A DNA stretch of 64,000 nucleotides from JBASEY01 sp964404285 (GTDB lineage Bacteria > CSSED10-310): contig CAYOJK010000001.1 of assembly GCA_964404285.1 (NCBI GenBank), positions 62,001 through 126,000 on the forward strand, read 5' to 3'. This document shows positions 35,978 to 44,403 of this stretch, in pieces (the first letter of the stretch is position 1; every line of letters begins with the position of its first letter). The notes under the pieces are model-generated. The model searched no databases and was not told the origin of the DNA. It saw nothing but the letters and a program-made list of their open reading frames with translations. The position numbers and the translations under genes were made by a program.

Positions 35978-38239
35978 GTGAAAATTTCAGATCAGAAACG
36001 AAAGATATATTTATTCTGTGCGACCTTTATCGCTTCGTTTGCGCTTTTTCTGTTGTCATCTCCATCCGATGCTGTCTCCGGCGCTAATACCGGTGAACTC
36101 ATTGCAGCCGGCGATACATTGGGTATCGCACATCCAACTGGATATCCTACCTGGACATCGATCGCTCACTTTTTTACAAATACAATCCCGCTTGCGGATA
36201 AAGCTTTCCGTACCACCCTTTTTTCCATAGTCATCGGATGCCTGACTCTACTGTTCACCTATGCCATTCTTATATCGCTCTTCAGAAGCAGTTGGTTTGT
36301 TCTGCCCATACTGGCGGCTGTTGCCGTAGAACCTCTGTTCTGGATTCAATGTGTCTCTGTTGAAGTTTACGGATTTCAAATCCTCCTAACCACGATATTT
36401 CTTTACGCTCTTGTCAAAAACAGAACAACTGCCGACGTCCGCTTTGCTTTTCTTGCCGTTTTTACCATTGCCTTGGCTCTGACCAACCATTTGATGTCCA
36501 TTTTTTTCTTACCCTTGCTTCTGTTAATCGACTCCAAACACTGGACTTCGATCAAACACCGGCGACACTTTATAACCACAGGAGTTTTGTTGTTCATTTT
36601 AGGACTGGCTCCTGTTCTCTATCTGCCAATACGCGCCGCTGGCAAACCTCTGTTTTGCTGGCACAATCCGTCTGATTTTCGCGCTTTCATCGCACATATC
36701 ACCGGAAGACAATTTCACGGCCTTGCAACCGGATTCACTCTGGAATTGCTGCTTTCACGTCTGGGATCGATTCCCAAAGAAATTCAGACGCCTATCCAAT
36801 TCCTGTTCTGGCTGATCGGAATCCCAGGACTGATTCTTGCCCGAAAATCTTTCTCGGGGAAAGTTGAGCGCAATGCTGTGGAATTGTTTCTGATCGGTAT
36901 CATTTTATTTCCTCTTGTTTACCCTATTCACGATATCGATTCTTACTTTTTGCCATTTGTTTGGTTGCTGTATATTGCTTCCAGCTTACTTCTATCACGT
37001 ATCAAAATTTCCGTCTTAAACAAAAATCACTCTATAGATATTCTCACCGCTGCACTGATCGCTGGAATTGGCATTACCTTTTCTCTTCCTGAAGTCCGAT
37101 TGCTGAAAAAGACACTATTGCGAAGTTACGGAAAACTAATGCTCGCTTCTGTGCCCGGTACAAGCACCTTTTATTATCAGGGCGATACGGCGATGAACAG
37201 CATCGCTCTATTGACGGCTGTCGAGCGTTTTGCTGATGACCTAGCGCTGGTGGATAGAGGTCAAAACCTTCAGCCGATCTCATTCGGTCGAAAGCGACCT
37301 GCAAAAGACGCAGTTGCAACTTCGTTTCGGTTTTTTCAGGAGTATCCGGTATTCAGCCCGAATGGAATGGCTTTTATTTCCCGCGATTTTCAGTATCGGT
37401 CGGAGGACATCGTCAATCTAAGCAAAAAGCTGCTATTGAACCCTTTAGCGCCGAAAAGCCGCTGGAACCCTTATCGTAATGAGCTGCAAAATCAGGTGTT
37501 ATTGAATCTGGCAGACAATGAACTTGAATTCGGCAACTGGGATGATGGTATCCGCTATCTGAAAACCGCTTTCGAACACGCAACGACAACTGAGTTCAAA
37601 CGTTATGTCGCTCTAACGATGGCGGAACGCGGCCAAATCGACCTGGCCATCGAAATGAATCAACGCATACTGGAAAATGCTCCAAAAGACCGTTTAGCCC
37701 TGAATGCTGTCGCATCCTATCACTACCTTATCGGAACGGATCTGGAAACGGCGGAAAACTATGCTTACCGCAGTGTGCAGATAAAACCTCCGTTTCCTGA
37801 CAGCGTGGTCACGTATTATCGAATTTTGCTGGCCGGAGGCAAGCTCGATACCGCCACCGAAATTGAAACGCAATACCCTCAATTTATCGACTCATCCTTG
37901 ACCATGCAAAGGGAACTCCTCTCGCGTTTAGCCAGCAAAATACCTATCGATGTGCAGGCGGATTTAACGCCCACCCAAATAACGGAAATCCTCGATAAAC
38001 TGCCACTGCCGGCTCTGCGTCACCATTATCGACTATTGATGATCAAAAAGCTGGTGAGCGGAGCTTTTACTCCACAGGATTTTATTCATTTTGCAGAGCT
38101 ATCCGAAAACCTGGGATACACAAATGCGGCGCTCTACCTTTTAACGCATTACACCGGCCACTATAACGCTGATGATTATCGCGACATCGTGAACCAATTG
38201 CAGAAAAAGTGTTTTAACTTGTCATTGGTAACCCAGTAA
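35978..38239 (+). CDS. DUF2723 multi-pass membrane protein with C-terminal TPR-like region
   Basis: A 753-residue polytopic membrane protein. The N-terminal DUF2723 motif is plain (ANTGELIAAGDTLGIAHPTGYPTWT), followed by about ten membrane helices to residue 390, and a soluble C-terminal half with TPR-like helices (residues 490-640). DUF2723 proteins resemble GT-C glycosyltransferases such as protein O-mannosyltransferases, so glycosyl transfer to secreted proteins is a reasonable inference. The start is a GTG at 35978; no good ribosome site precedes it, so a nearby start is possible. Confidence 0.8.
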   Translation: MKISDQKRKIYLFCATFIASFALFLLSSPSDAVSGANTGELIAAGDTLGIAHPTGYPTWTSIAHFFTNTIPLADKAFRTTLFSIVIGCLTLLFTYAILISLFRSSWFVLPILAAVAVEPLFWIQCVSVEVYGFQILLTTIFLYALVKNRTTADVRFAFLAVFTIALALTNHLMSIFFLPLLLLIDSKHWTSIKHRRHFITTGVLLFILGLAPVLYLPIRAAGKPLFCWHNPSDFRAFIAHITGRQFHGLATGFTLELLLSRLGSIPKEIQTPIQFLFWLIGIPGLILARKSFSGKVERNAVELFLIGIILFPLVYPIHDIDSYFLPFVWLLYIASSLLLSRIKISVLNKNHSIDILTAALIAGIGITFSLPEVRLLKKTLLRSYGKLMLASVPGTSTFYYQGDTAMNSIALLTAVERFADDLALVDRGQNLQPISFGRKRPAKDAVATSFRFFQEYPVFSPNGMAFISRDFQYRSEDIVNLSKKLLLNPLAPKSRWNPYRNELQNQVLLNLADNELEFGNWDDGIRYLKTAFEHATTTEFKRYVALTMAERGQIDLAIEMNQRILENAPKDRLALNAVASYHYLIGTDLETAENYAYRSVQIKPPFPDSVVTYYRILLAGGKLDTATEIETQYPQFIDSSLTMQRELLSRLASKIPIDVQADLTPTQITEILDKLPLPALRHHYRLLMIKKLVSGAFTPQDFIHFAELSENLGYTNAALYLLTHYTGHYNADDYRDIVNQLQKKCFNLSLVTQ

Positions 38240-38441
38240 CATTTTTTGTTTGCTTCCTTTTATCCGTAACAACTCAAATTCGCTCCGACCCTTTCAAACC
38301 GGACACGGGTGTCCGCATTTCGGACAGTTCGGACTGTAAAAAACATATAATCTTTATATTTCAACAGGTTATATTTGAACAAAATACGGCATCTCTCTTG
38401 CTCTATACAGGGATGATTTCAGGCATCGAGGAGGAAATGAG

Positions 38442-40013
38442 ATGTTAGCGAAAATTCAAACCAGTTCAATTTTAGGCGTTGATGCTCAACCGGTATTGGT
38501 TGAGATTTTTATTCGATGGGGTCAATTGCCTTGTTTTCTTACGGTCGGTCTTCCGGATACGGCAGTTCGGGAAAGTAAGGAGCGGATTTTTGCCGCTTTG
38601 AGTCATTCAGGGTATCGTGTTCCGCCGGCCAAAATCACGATCAATCTGGCTCCGGCAGATGTTCGGAAAGAGGGTTCTTCTTTCGATTTGCCTATAGCGG
38701 TCGGCCTTTTATCAGCGATGGAGATTTTACCCGATCGTGAATACCCGGACACACTGATCATTGGGGAGTTATCTTTGGATGGTGATATTCGATCGGTTCG
38801 AGGTGTTCTACCTATTGCCGCCGGCGCCAAAAAACATGGCTGGAAACGCATGATAGTTCCGATTGAAAATGCGCCGGAGGCATCTTTTGTCGATGGTTTG
38901 ACGGTTTATGGAGTAAAAAACTTACTGGAAGTCATTCAAATATTGAATGGCGAAAGAACAGTTAAACCTTTCGACAAAACTCTTTTTCAGAATCGAGAGA
39001 TCGAGCGTAACACCGATATTGATTTTTTCGATGTCAAAGGCCAAGAGCATGCGAAGCGTGCAATAGAAGTCGCTGCCGCCGGAGGCCACAACATTATTCT
39101 GATCGGGCCTCCCGGTTCAGGTAAAACCATGTTGACGCGGCGTCTTCCGACGATTTTACCCGCGCTGTCTTTGGAAGAAGCGCTTGACATATCCAAAATA
39201 CACTCGATTTCCGGTCTGATCGATCCTGGGCAGGGGTTGGTCTTTACGCGGCCGTTTCGAGCGCCTCATCATTCGATATCGGATGCGGGGTTGATCGGCG
39301 GCGGCAGTTATCCGATGCCGGGGGAGGTCAGTCTGGCTCATCACGGGGTATTGTTTTTAGACGAAATGCCGGAGTTCAGACGTCATGTTCTGGAAGTCAT
39401 GCGGCAACCGCTCGAAGACGGTGTTGTCACATTGACGCGGGCTCTGGCATCAGTGACCTACCCGTCCCGCTTCATGCTGGTCGGAGCAATGAACCCCTGC
39501 CCATGTGGTTATTACTCACATCCGGAAAAAACCTGTTTGTGCAGACCGGATATCATCGCTAAATATCTGGGTAGGATTTCCGGGCCGTTGTTGGATCGCA
39601 TCGATTTGCATATCGAGGTCAACGCGGTCAAATTCAGTGATCTGCAGGATCGCCGAAGAGGAGAATCTTCCAAATCCATTCGGGAGCGGGTGGAGGCGGC
39701 TCGAAAGATTCAGCAGGCTCGGTTTTCACAGTCGGCCTCGTTAAATGGCAACCTAGCATCCCATTGTAATTCACATATGTCATCCCGAGAAATCCGGACT
39801 TATTGCAAACTCAATAGTGACGGGTATCGTTTGATGGAACACGCCATGAAAAGGCTGGGGCTGACCGCTCGGGCCTATGACAGAATATTGAAAGTCGCCA
39901 GAACCATTGCCGATCTGGCGGATTCCGAAACCATCGAATCGCATCACCTTGCAGAAGCCATTCAGTATCGTGCGCTGGACAGATCGCACTGGACACACGC
40001 GCATACCTACTGA
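38442..40013 (+). CDS. comM: ComM/YifB-family AAA+ ATPase, hybrid gene (host 5', element-borne 3')
   Basis: A 523-residue Mg-chelatase-like protein. ComM is a helicase for branch migration during natural transformation in several bacteria. Domains in order: N-terminal LonC-like domain (LPDTAVRESKERIFAAL), AAA+ core with Walker A IGPPGSGKTM and Walker B GVLFLDEMPEF, and a C-terminal Mg_chelatase_C domain with MNPCPCGYYSHPEKTCLCR. GGAGGAAATGAG precedes the ATG. From base 39495 onward the sequence is repeated at 56843-57361, which marks the integration site of a mobile element: the gene now ends with the element's copy and reads through intact. See the mobile element entry. Confidence 0.94.
   Translation: MLAKIQTSSILGVDAQPVLVEIFIRWGQLPCFLTVGLPDTAVRESKERIFAALSHSGYRVPPAKITINLAPADVRKEGSSFDLPIAVGLLSAMEILPDREYPDTLIIGELSLDGDIRSVRGVLPIAAGAKKHGWKRMIVPIENAPEASFVDGLTVYGVKNLLEVIQILNGERTVKPFDKTLFQNREIERNTDIDFFDVKGQEHAKRAIEVAAAGGHNIILIGPPGSGKTMLTRRLPTILPALSLEEALDISKIHSISGLIDPGQGLVFTRPFRAPHHSISDAGLIGGGSYPMPGEVSLAHHGVLFLDEMPEFRRHVLEVMRQPLEDGVVTLTRALASVTYPSRFMLVGAMNPCPCGYYSHPEKTCLCRPDIIAKYLGRISGPLLDRIDLHIEVNAVKFSDLQDRRRGESSKSIRERVEAARKIQQARFSQSASLNGNLASHCNSHMSSREIRTYCKLNSDGYRLMEHAMKRLGLTARAYDRILKVARTIADLADSETIESHHLAEAIQYRALDRSHWTHAHTY
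39495..39566 (+). repeat. Left identical 72-bp segment (candidate att core region)
   Basis: These 72 bases are identical to 56843-56914. To the left of both copies identity stops at once (host comM at one, an unrelated HTH gene at the other); to the right the copies continue but diverge by about 10%. The segment encodes the most conserved ComM motif (PCPCGYYSHPEKTCLCRPD). The crossover of the serine recombinase should lie inside it. Which bases form the core cannot be read from sequence alone. Confidence 0.75.
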
Positions 40014-40057
40014 ATTTATTCCTCCTCCCTCCTCCTCATTACCATTAACCCTCCAAC

Positions 40058-40088
40058 CGGCACGCCAACCCGGCGTGCCGACCTTTTT
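40058..40088 (+). terminator. Rho-independent terminator after comM (left copy)
   Basis: A 9-bp perfect stem CGGCACGCC / GGCGTGCCG with a 5-base loop, followed by ACC and five T. It is duplicated downstream of the displaced comM end at 57402. Confidence 0.85.
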
Positions 40089-40332
40089 GGAAGAAGAAAT
40101 AAGGGTGATGAAACGCTGTAAATTACCAAACAGGCATATAAGAAGATCGTTCACACTATCTGGAAACCCAAAACCAAATTGCAAACATTACTTGACACTA
40201 ACAACGACCGGATTTATTGACATTGTGATCAGGCTATTCCCGATTGCCATTTAACGTGGGATTTAACATGCTAAATAGGGTGGGACGTGATAATTGCCAA
40301 AGGAAAAATCAAGAAACAGATCAGTATCTTAT

Positions 40333-40809
40333 TCACTGTTTCTTTTCTTGCAGAATAAAGATGTTTTTCCTGATCGAGCCTTCATCTACGTTTTTAGATT
40401 TGGTTAATAATGCTGTTTCCAGATTTACGAGCATTTTAAATCTATCGTGACCGCTACTTGCATGACCATCAACATTACATCCGTGTAATTCGTCAAAATT
40501 TGGATACGACAGAACAAGCCCGCTTTTTAAAGAACCCACTACTGATCCACTCCGAGGATCTACAATGTCAATATCTACCATAAGCTCTATTTCACCTTCT
40601 GTTTCTGGGAAAAAAACTTTTGCCAATTTTGACTCATATAAATAGCTGCGGATATAATGATGATGTGTGCGTAAAAAGTAATTTTCAGGAAAATCGATGT
40701 TGTATTTTCAAGGGTTTGCGAAGGGGATTCGAGCTAAAAACAGGGTTTTTACATTTGCATCAATGATCAGTAGAAGCCAATATATCAGATGTATTTTAAA
40801 ATTTTTCAT
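40333..40809 (-). pseudogene. Hypothetical secreted protein interrupted by an in-frame TGA
   Basis: An ATG at 40809 with AGGAGAGG just upstream opens a frame that begins MKNFKIHLIYWLLLII, hits TGA at 40710-40708 (codon 34) and continues in the same frame for 124 more codons (KYNIDFPENYFLRTHHHY, then VDIDIVDPRSGSVVGSLKSG) to a TAA at 40333. The hydrophobic N-terminus suggests export. The part after codon 62 could also be expressed alone from the ATG at 40626. I do not recognise the family. A simple nonsense mutation is the likeliest reading; selenocysteine is unsupported. It belongs to a cluster of relics near the left end of the element. Confidence 0.5.
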
Positions 40810-40886
40810 AACCTCTCCTTTTTACTCGCCTTTTTCATCATGTCCTCAAGATTTTCTTTTATTCGAGCAGGAGTGAAGTGAGGTGG

Positions 40887-40928
40887 TCAAGTAAAAACGG
40901 ACAGAATCATTAAATGTGACAATTTCAT
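40887..40928 (-). pseudogene. Relic of the RHS-neighbour secreted gene (first 13 codons)
   Basis: ATG at 40928 opens MKLSHLMILSVFT and then stops at TGA. This matches the start of the gene at 48744-49247 (MRLSHLTILSVFFMF). The surrounding 40893-40930 agrees with 49212-49249 at 34 of 38 bases by hand count. Only the first codons and the leader survive. Confidence 0.65.
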
Positions 40929-40930
40929 GG

Positions 40931-41509
40931 CTAAACCGATGGTTCATTATTACTTCTAACACAACGAATCTGTCGAATCATGAAAAGTATCGGGATTAGC
41001 AAATGCAGAAGAGATGCCCCCAAATAAGCTACTATTTGAAACGTTTCGAACGGCGCTGCAAAGAGATGTTTCCTTGTGTAAAATATGAAAAACAAGTGAA
41101 AGCCTATTGTAAAGTAACAAAACATCACAAGCATGCTATTGGGTTTATTCCAAAAAGCGATCCCAAACGAAATGAGAAGCAACCATAGCAAACCCTCTGA
41201 AGCAGATAGCCAAAACGGATAGTCTAAGTATTCTTCGTCTGATACGTAGCTTTCATTTGATTGAGAGACATAAGTAATGACATCAGGCAAGTAAAACAAC
41301 AAAGCCATGATGGCACAAAAAAGAATCATAGCACCAAATTTAACAAGCTCTTTTGTATTTCGTTTTTCAGGTGTTGGGCTTATCCCATTCGTCCTCCTTT
41401 GCCGTTTGTCAGAAAGCCTCACCTCCTGAAGCATTTCTTTCGTTTCCGGGTCGATGGATTTTGTAAAGCGGCAAGATAACCGGCCCGCGCTTCCGAGCGC
41501 ATAAACCAC
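40931..41509 (-). CDS. Hypothetical 4-5-span membrane protein carrying an RHS-tail-like N-terminus
   Basis: An open frame of 192 codons. Residues about 58-185 hold four to five hydrophobic helices (FGAMILFCAIMALLFYL, GLLWLLLISFGIAFW, MLVMFCYFTIGFHLFFIFY, ILFMIRQIRCV). The N-terminal part includes LQEVRLSDKRQRRTNGISPT, nearly the same as the end of the RHS protein (VLQEVKLYDKRQRRTNRLSPT). The true start may be further in, at 41434 or at the ATG of codon 61 (41329). It lies between a relic RHS tail and a relic of the secreted RHS-neighbour gene, so an alternative RHS immunity or accessory protein is plausible but unproven. Confidence 0.5.
   Translation of the reverse strand: MVYALGSAGRLSCRFTKSIDPETKEMLQEVRLSDKRQRRTNGISPTPEKRNTKELVKFGAMILFCAIMALLFYLPDVITYVSQSNESYVSDEEYLDYPFWLSASEGLLWLLLISFGIAFWNKPNSMLVMFCYFTIGFHLFFIFYTRKHLFAAPFETFQIVAYLGASLLHLLIPILFMIRQIRCVRSNNEPSV
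41374..41430. repeat. 57-bp repeat of the RHS 3' end (left copy)
   Basis: Matches 49261-49317 at 52 of 57 bases by hand count, same orientation. On the minus strand it encodes the KRQRRTN tail and contains two GGAGG ribosome-site-like stretches. At the right locus only 11 bases separate it from the 38-bp companion repeat; at the left 443 bases, holding the membrane-protein gene, lie between them. Confidence 0.75.
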
Positions 41510-42066
41510 ATTATAGCTCCAATCAGCGCAGGACCGAATAGAAACAGAGCATCACAAAAACCGACCCCCTCATTTTTCTCATTTTTACCTGATCGCAGTG
41601 AATCAATTAGATCGATAAAATAACTTATGATCAGCGTTACTATAAGAAATTGCGCATACACATATTTTGTGAACAAAGCGATAAGCAGCAATATTCCAGT
41701 TGTGATTTTAGATTTCTTGCCCGTTCCCGCCGCCGCTAAAAGTGTCAATACCGTAATAAATGCGCCTTGCATTTCGAGCATCGGTTGTGCTGCGTACAGT
41801 GTCATCATTGGGGAAGTGATAGACAGAACCAAGGCAATCAAACCGGCGGTCCACGCAGCTCCTGGCGCTGCACTCTTACGGGCCGCCCATATCGTCGCAG
41901 CGATTGTCCCCACCCAGAAAATCAACGACAATAAACGAGACGATAAAAAAGATGGACCGCCTATGAAAAATAAAACGGCAAGAATCCACGAATGAAGAAA
42001 CGGCCACAAATTCTGCGATTTCGTGGCAATTACAAAAGCTCGAAAATCATGATTTTTTAGCGCTGA
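41419..42066 (-). pseudogene. Fragment of a GT39/ArnT-like membrane glycosyltransferase
   Basis: An open stretch with five or six hydrophobic helices (WPFLHSWILAVLFFIGGPSF, SLIFWVGTIAATIW, ITSPMMTLYAAQPMLEMQGA, LIGAIMWFMRSEARAGYLAAL). The layout resembles the middle of dolichyl-phosphate-mannose-type transferases. There is no start codon with a ribosome site (the frame is open from a TAA near 42068), and the 3' end runs into the RHS-tail repeat in another frame, giving a basic nonsense tail. It is therefore truncated at both ends. Confidence 0.55.
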
Positions 42067-42244
42067 TTAAATATTCAAACCATTAAGGCTATGGTCGGCT
42101 CCATCCCATGTCGGCGGCCCTTGCGTCAAAATGAGGGCTTTGTAATTTATCAAGCAGGTTATTGCGAGGATGCCTATTATTATGACCGAAATTAATGATC
42201 TGTTTTTGTTTGCAATAGGGTTAAGACTAATCATTAGGCTTATG

Positions 42245-42721
42245 TTAATTTATCGAGACGAAAAGAGTCAGACCTTTAATAATAGCCGTTGCATCCAGTT
42301 CCAGGTTCACCTTCGAGGTTCCGTTCATGTCCGGTGCGTATTTCTGCAATCTTTCGAGGAGTTCCAGGTTGCTTACCGGCACATAAGAAGTCGAAAGTAC
42401 GGCCCGACACTCGCGCCCGTCCATCCGGACCAAGAATTCCTTGTCCTGGGAGAGCTTTTGGAGCCATCGGTTCACGTTCTGCGCCCGAAGATCTACGAGA
42501 TCATCATCGCACCGCCGGAGGTATCCGGCCTGCACGCCGATCCGGTTCGCGAGCGTATTGAGGGCCTGGGATTGCAACGGCGATGAATTCATGAATCCGC
42601 TTAACTTCATCGTGCCGTCCGGGTTCATCCGGATCTCGGATACTGGCAATGTCATGTCGAAGAACCGCTTTTCCCTTTCCCGCAACGTCTCGATTGCTTC
42701 AGATATGCTGATCAGTTTCAT
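42245..42721 (-). CDS. DUF932-like phage/plasmid protein, probably C-terminally truncated
   Basis: Starts at ATG 42721 (MKLISISEAIETLRE) with AAAGGAGG upstream. The 158 residues resemble the N-terminal half of DUF932 proteins common on phages and plasmids (ANRIGVQAGYLRRC, ECRAVLSTSYVPVSNLELLE). Family members usually run about 300 residues; this one stops at VNLELDATAIIKGLTLFVSIN, just where relic DNA begins, which suggests 3' loss during rearrangement. The DUF932 function is unknown. It overlaps the nuclease gene by 4 bases. Confidence 0.6.
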   Translation of the reverse strand: MKLISISEAIETLREREKRFFDMTLPVSEIRMNPDGTMKLSGFMNSSPLQSQALNTLANRIGVQAGYLRRCDDDLVDLRAQNVNRWLQKLSQDKEFLVRMDGRECRAVLSTSYVPVSNLELLERLQKYAPDMNGTSKVNLELDATAIIKGLTLFVSIN

Positions 42722-43527
42722 GCTGCCACCTCCTTTACGTGGAACTGCCGCATCCCGGAATTTCCTTTCCATTCGATGCATTCCTGAAGATACTCGCAGT
42801 CCGTGCACATCCAGTTTGGCGTCGGGAAGAAGATCCCGGTGCAGATTCCCTGCAACACGGCATTCGCGACATTGAACAGCCGGACATAATCGCTTTCCGT
42901 CCGCTGCACCTTGAAGCTCACAATTCGCGTCTGCTTGGACTTCGTGATGTTGTCCAGCCTGATTCCCGGCTCGATCCGGTCGAACAAGTAGCGGAACGCG
43001 TAGCTATACGCAGTGAGCTGAAGGCTGGCGTTCACCGTGCTCTCGTCCATGACACGCGCCGATGTCTTGTGCTCGACAATGGTATCGTCGGATTCCAGCA
43101 GGTCGATCACGCCCTTCAGATCCATGTCGAGTATTTCGCCAGTTTCCGGATTCACAAGTGGAATCCTAAACTCTACTTCTACGTCCAGCGGCTTTTTTTC
43201 CGGAAGATTCTCCATGTACTTGAGGATCATCCTCTGGCCGGTTTCGGTGAGTGAATCATGGTTCTGTCCGTCCTTGAACCGAACGTTTTGAAACTTCCAT
43301 GCGTACCAGTCTGCCTTGAATATCCGGGCAACTTCTTCCTCGGAGATTTTCGGAGCATGATCTATCCGCCGGCGATGGAGCCACTCAAGCGCGGCATGGA
43401 AAGAGCTTCCGAATGCCAGCGCAGCAGGCTTGAATTTCGGCTCGATCTCGTCGATGTAGGAAAACCTGTATTTCAAGCTGCACATCATATACAAGTTGAT
43501 TTGGCTGACGCTGATGTAATCACGCAT
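42718..43527 (-). CDS. PD-(D/E)XK (RecB/Cas4-like) nuclease
   Basis: 269 residues from ATG 43527, with AGGAGG 5 bases upstream. Features of the PDDEXK_1/RecB group: N-terminal SVSQINLYMMCSLKYRFSYI, AALAFGSSFHAALEWLH, the catalytic DLKGVIDLLESDDTIVEHKTS (D, then E-x-K equivalent EHK), the QLTAYSYAF helix, and a C-terminal CTDCEYLQEC cysteine cluster likely to hold an Fe-S cluster with an upstream Cys. Such nucleases process DNA ends during recombination or replication. No cas1 or cas2 and no CRISPR repeat are present, so this is not a CRISPR Cas4. Confidence 0.85.
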   Translation of the reverse strand: MRDYISVSQINLYMMCSLKYRFSYIDEIEPKFKPAALAFGSSFHAALEWLHRRRIDHAPKISEEEVARIFKADWYAWKFQNVRFKDGQNHDSLTETGQRMILKYMENLPEKKPLDVEVEFRIPLVNPETGEILDMDLKGVIDLLESDDTIVEHKTSARVMDESTVNASLQLTAYSYAFRYLFDRIEPGIRLDNITKSKQTRIVSFKVQRTESDYVRLFNVANAVLQGICTGIFFPTPNWMCTDCEYLQECIEWKGNSGMRQFHVKEVAA

Positions 43528-43593
43528 CAATGCCTCCTTTCTGCTTGGCTGGCAGGGAAATTATCCCGTGCCAGCCCGTTTCGATGTTTGCGG

Positions 43594-44067
43594 TTACGCC
43601 GCCTGCTTGACCATGTCGTCGATCAGCTTGCTCGCCTGGGACTTCGTCACGTCGTTGAGATCATTGACTTTGAGGATCTGGATCAGGGTCGAAAGTGCTT
43701 CGTCGCCCTCGATGCCCCTCTCAGCGAGCAGCCGGAACAGATAACGCCGCTGGGATTCGGTCATCGCGCCGTTCTTCTTCCCGCTGTTCTGTTCCCGCTT
43801 GAACTGGCTCGGAATAACGGAACCGTTGGAGCAGTTTCCCTTGTTCGCCTGGATGACGCTTTCCGGGAGTGTCGAAGCGGGTCTTCCGTTCCCGTTCGTC
43901 CGGCTCTCAAGCTGGCGGGACACGGCTGCTTCCGCCTCCTTGAACAGGTAATCCGCGACTTCCGCGATGTCGTTGAACTCGGTGTCGCATTCCATGGAGA
44001 CCGTGAAGGTCTCGTTTTCGTAGTCTCCTGTGGAGACCTTCTTCGAGAAATTGGTCAGGATTCTCAT
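43594..44067 (-). CDS. Hypothetical phage/plasmid-type protein
   Basis: 157 residues with AAAGGAGGT before the ATG. The N-terminal ~60 residues are acidic (CDTEFNDIAEVADYLFKEAE), the middle is a low-complexity linker, and the C-terminal ~55 residues form a helical domain (TESQRRYLFRLLAERGIEGD, VTKSQASKLIDDMVKQ). That C-terminal pattern is often attached to phage single-strand annealing or replication proteins. It is the first gene of the nuclease-DUF932 operon. No enzymatic motif is visible. Confidence 0.6.
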   Translation of the reverse strand: MRILTNFSKKVSTGDYENETFTVSMECDTEFNDIAEVADYLFKEAEAAVSRQLESRTNGNGRPASTLPESVIQANKGNCSNGSVIPSQFKREQNSGKKNGAMTESQRRYLFRLLAERGIEGDEALSTLIQILKVNDLNDVTKSQASKLIDDMVKQAA

Positions 44068-44403
44068 GGCTTTTACCTCCTTTCCTGACAGGTTCGGTTA
44101 CACAGCTTTATTGCTGTCGATTGGGTTATTTATTTGTAAATGAGCGATATCACTCTGGTGATAGCCGATAAAGAAGTGTCCATGCTTGAAGTATGAACGC
44201 CTCTTCAACGGCCTCCTGCAATCTGCCGGAAACCCATTTCTTGCCGGGAATCCGGCAGATCTGACGACTCTGGCAAGTTTCGGTCATTAAGGACGCACTT
44301 ATGGTGTTTCGGCGCCCCCAGGAAGCCCCAGGAGATTCCTCGCTGGCTCTCGGCAGCCTCTATTGATCCTGGCTTTCAAGAGTAAACGAGGAATGACTCT
44401 GGA
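44068..44403. other. Gene-free region with inverted repeats
   Basis: No protein gene is visible. A perfect 10-bp inverted repeat (ATCTGCCGGA at 44221-44230 / TCCGGCAGAT at 44251-44260) has a 20-base loop. A second, ATTCCTCG at 44335-44342 / CGAGGAAT at 44387-44394, has a longer loop. The region separates two minus-strand operons of the element and could hold a leader RNA, a terminator without T-tract, or a nick/origin site. Confidence 0.45.

Larger units (their letters stand above)
39495..40088 (+). repeat. Left direct repeat: comM 3' part plus terminator
   Basis: Repeats 56843-57434 in direct orientation. It covers the last 172 codons of comM and the terminator hairpin. By hand count there are about 45 base differences in the 447 coding bases after the identical segment, but only 5 amino-acid changes (K/Q, A/T, Q/E, L/S, H/Q). 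This pattern means both copies were under selection as working gene ends in different genomes. Confidence 0.88.

Noticed and set aside
40708..40710. TGA as selenocysteine codon
   Set aside because: No selenoprotein family, no SECIS-like hairpin and no Cys-aligned homologue could be identified; a nonsense mutation is simpler.
42718..43527. Cas4-like nuclease suggesting a CRISPR-Cas locus
   Set aside because: No Cas1, Cas2 or effector gene and no repeat-spacer array is visible nearby; the protein fits the broader RecB-like phage/plasmid nuclease group.
43258..44088. Plus-strand frame of 276 codons across the nuclease and its neighbour
   Set aside because: It is antisense to two well-supported minus-strand genes with good ribosome sites and shows no recognisable domain.
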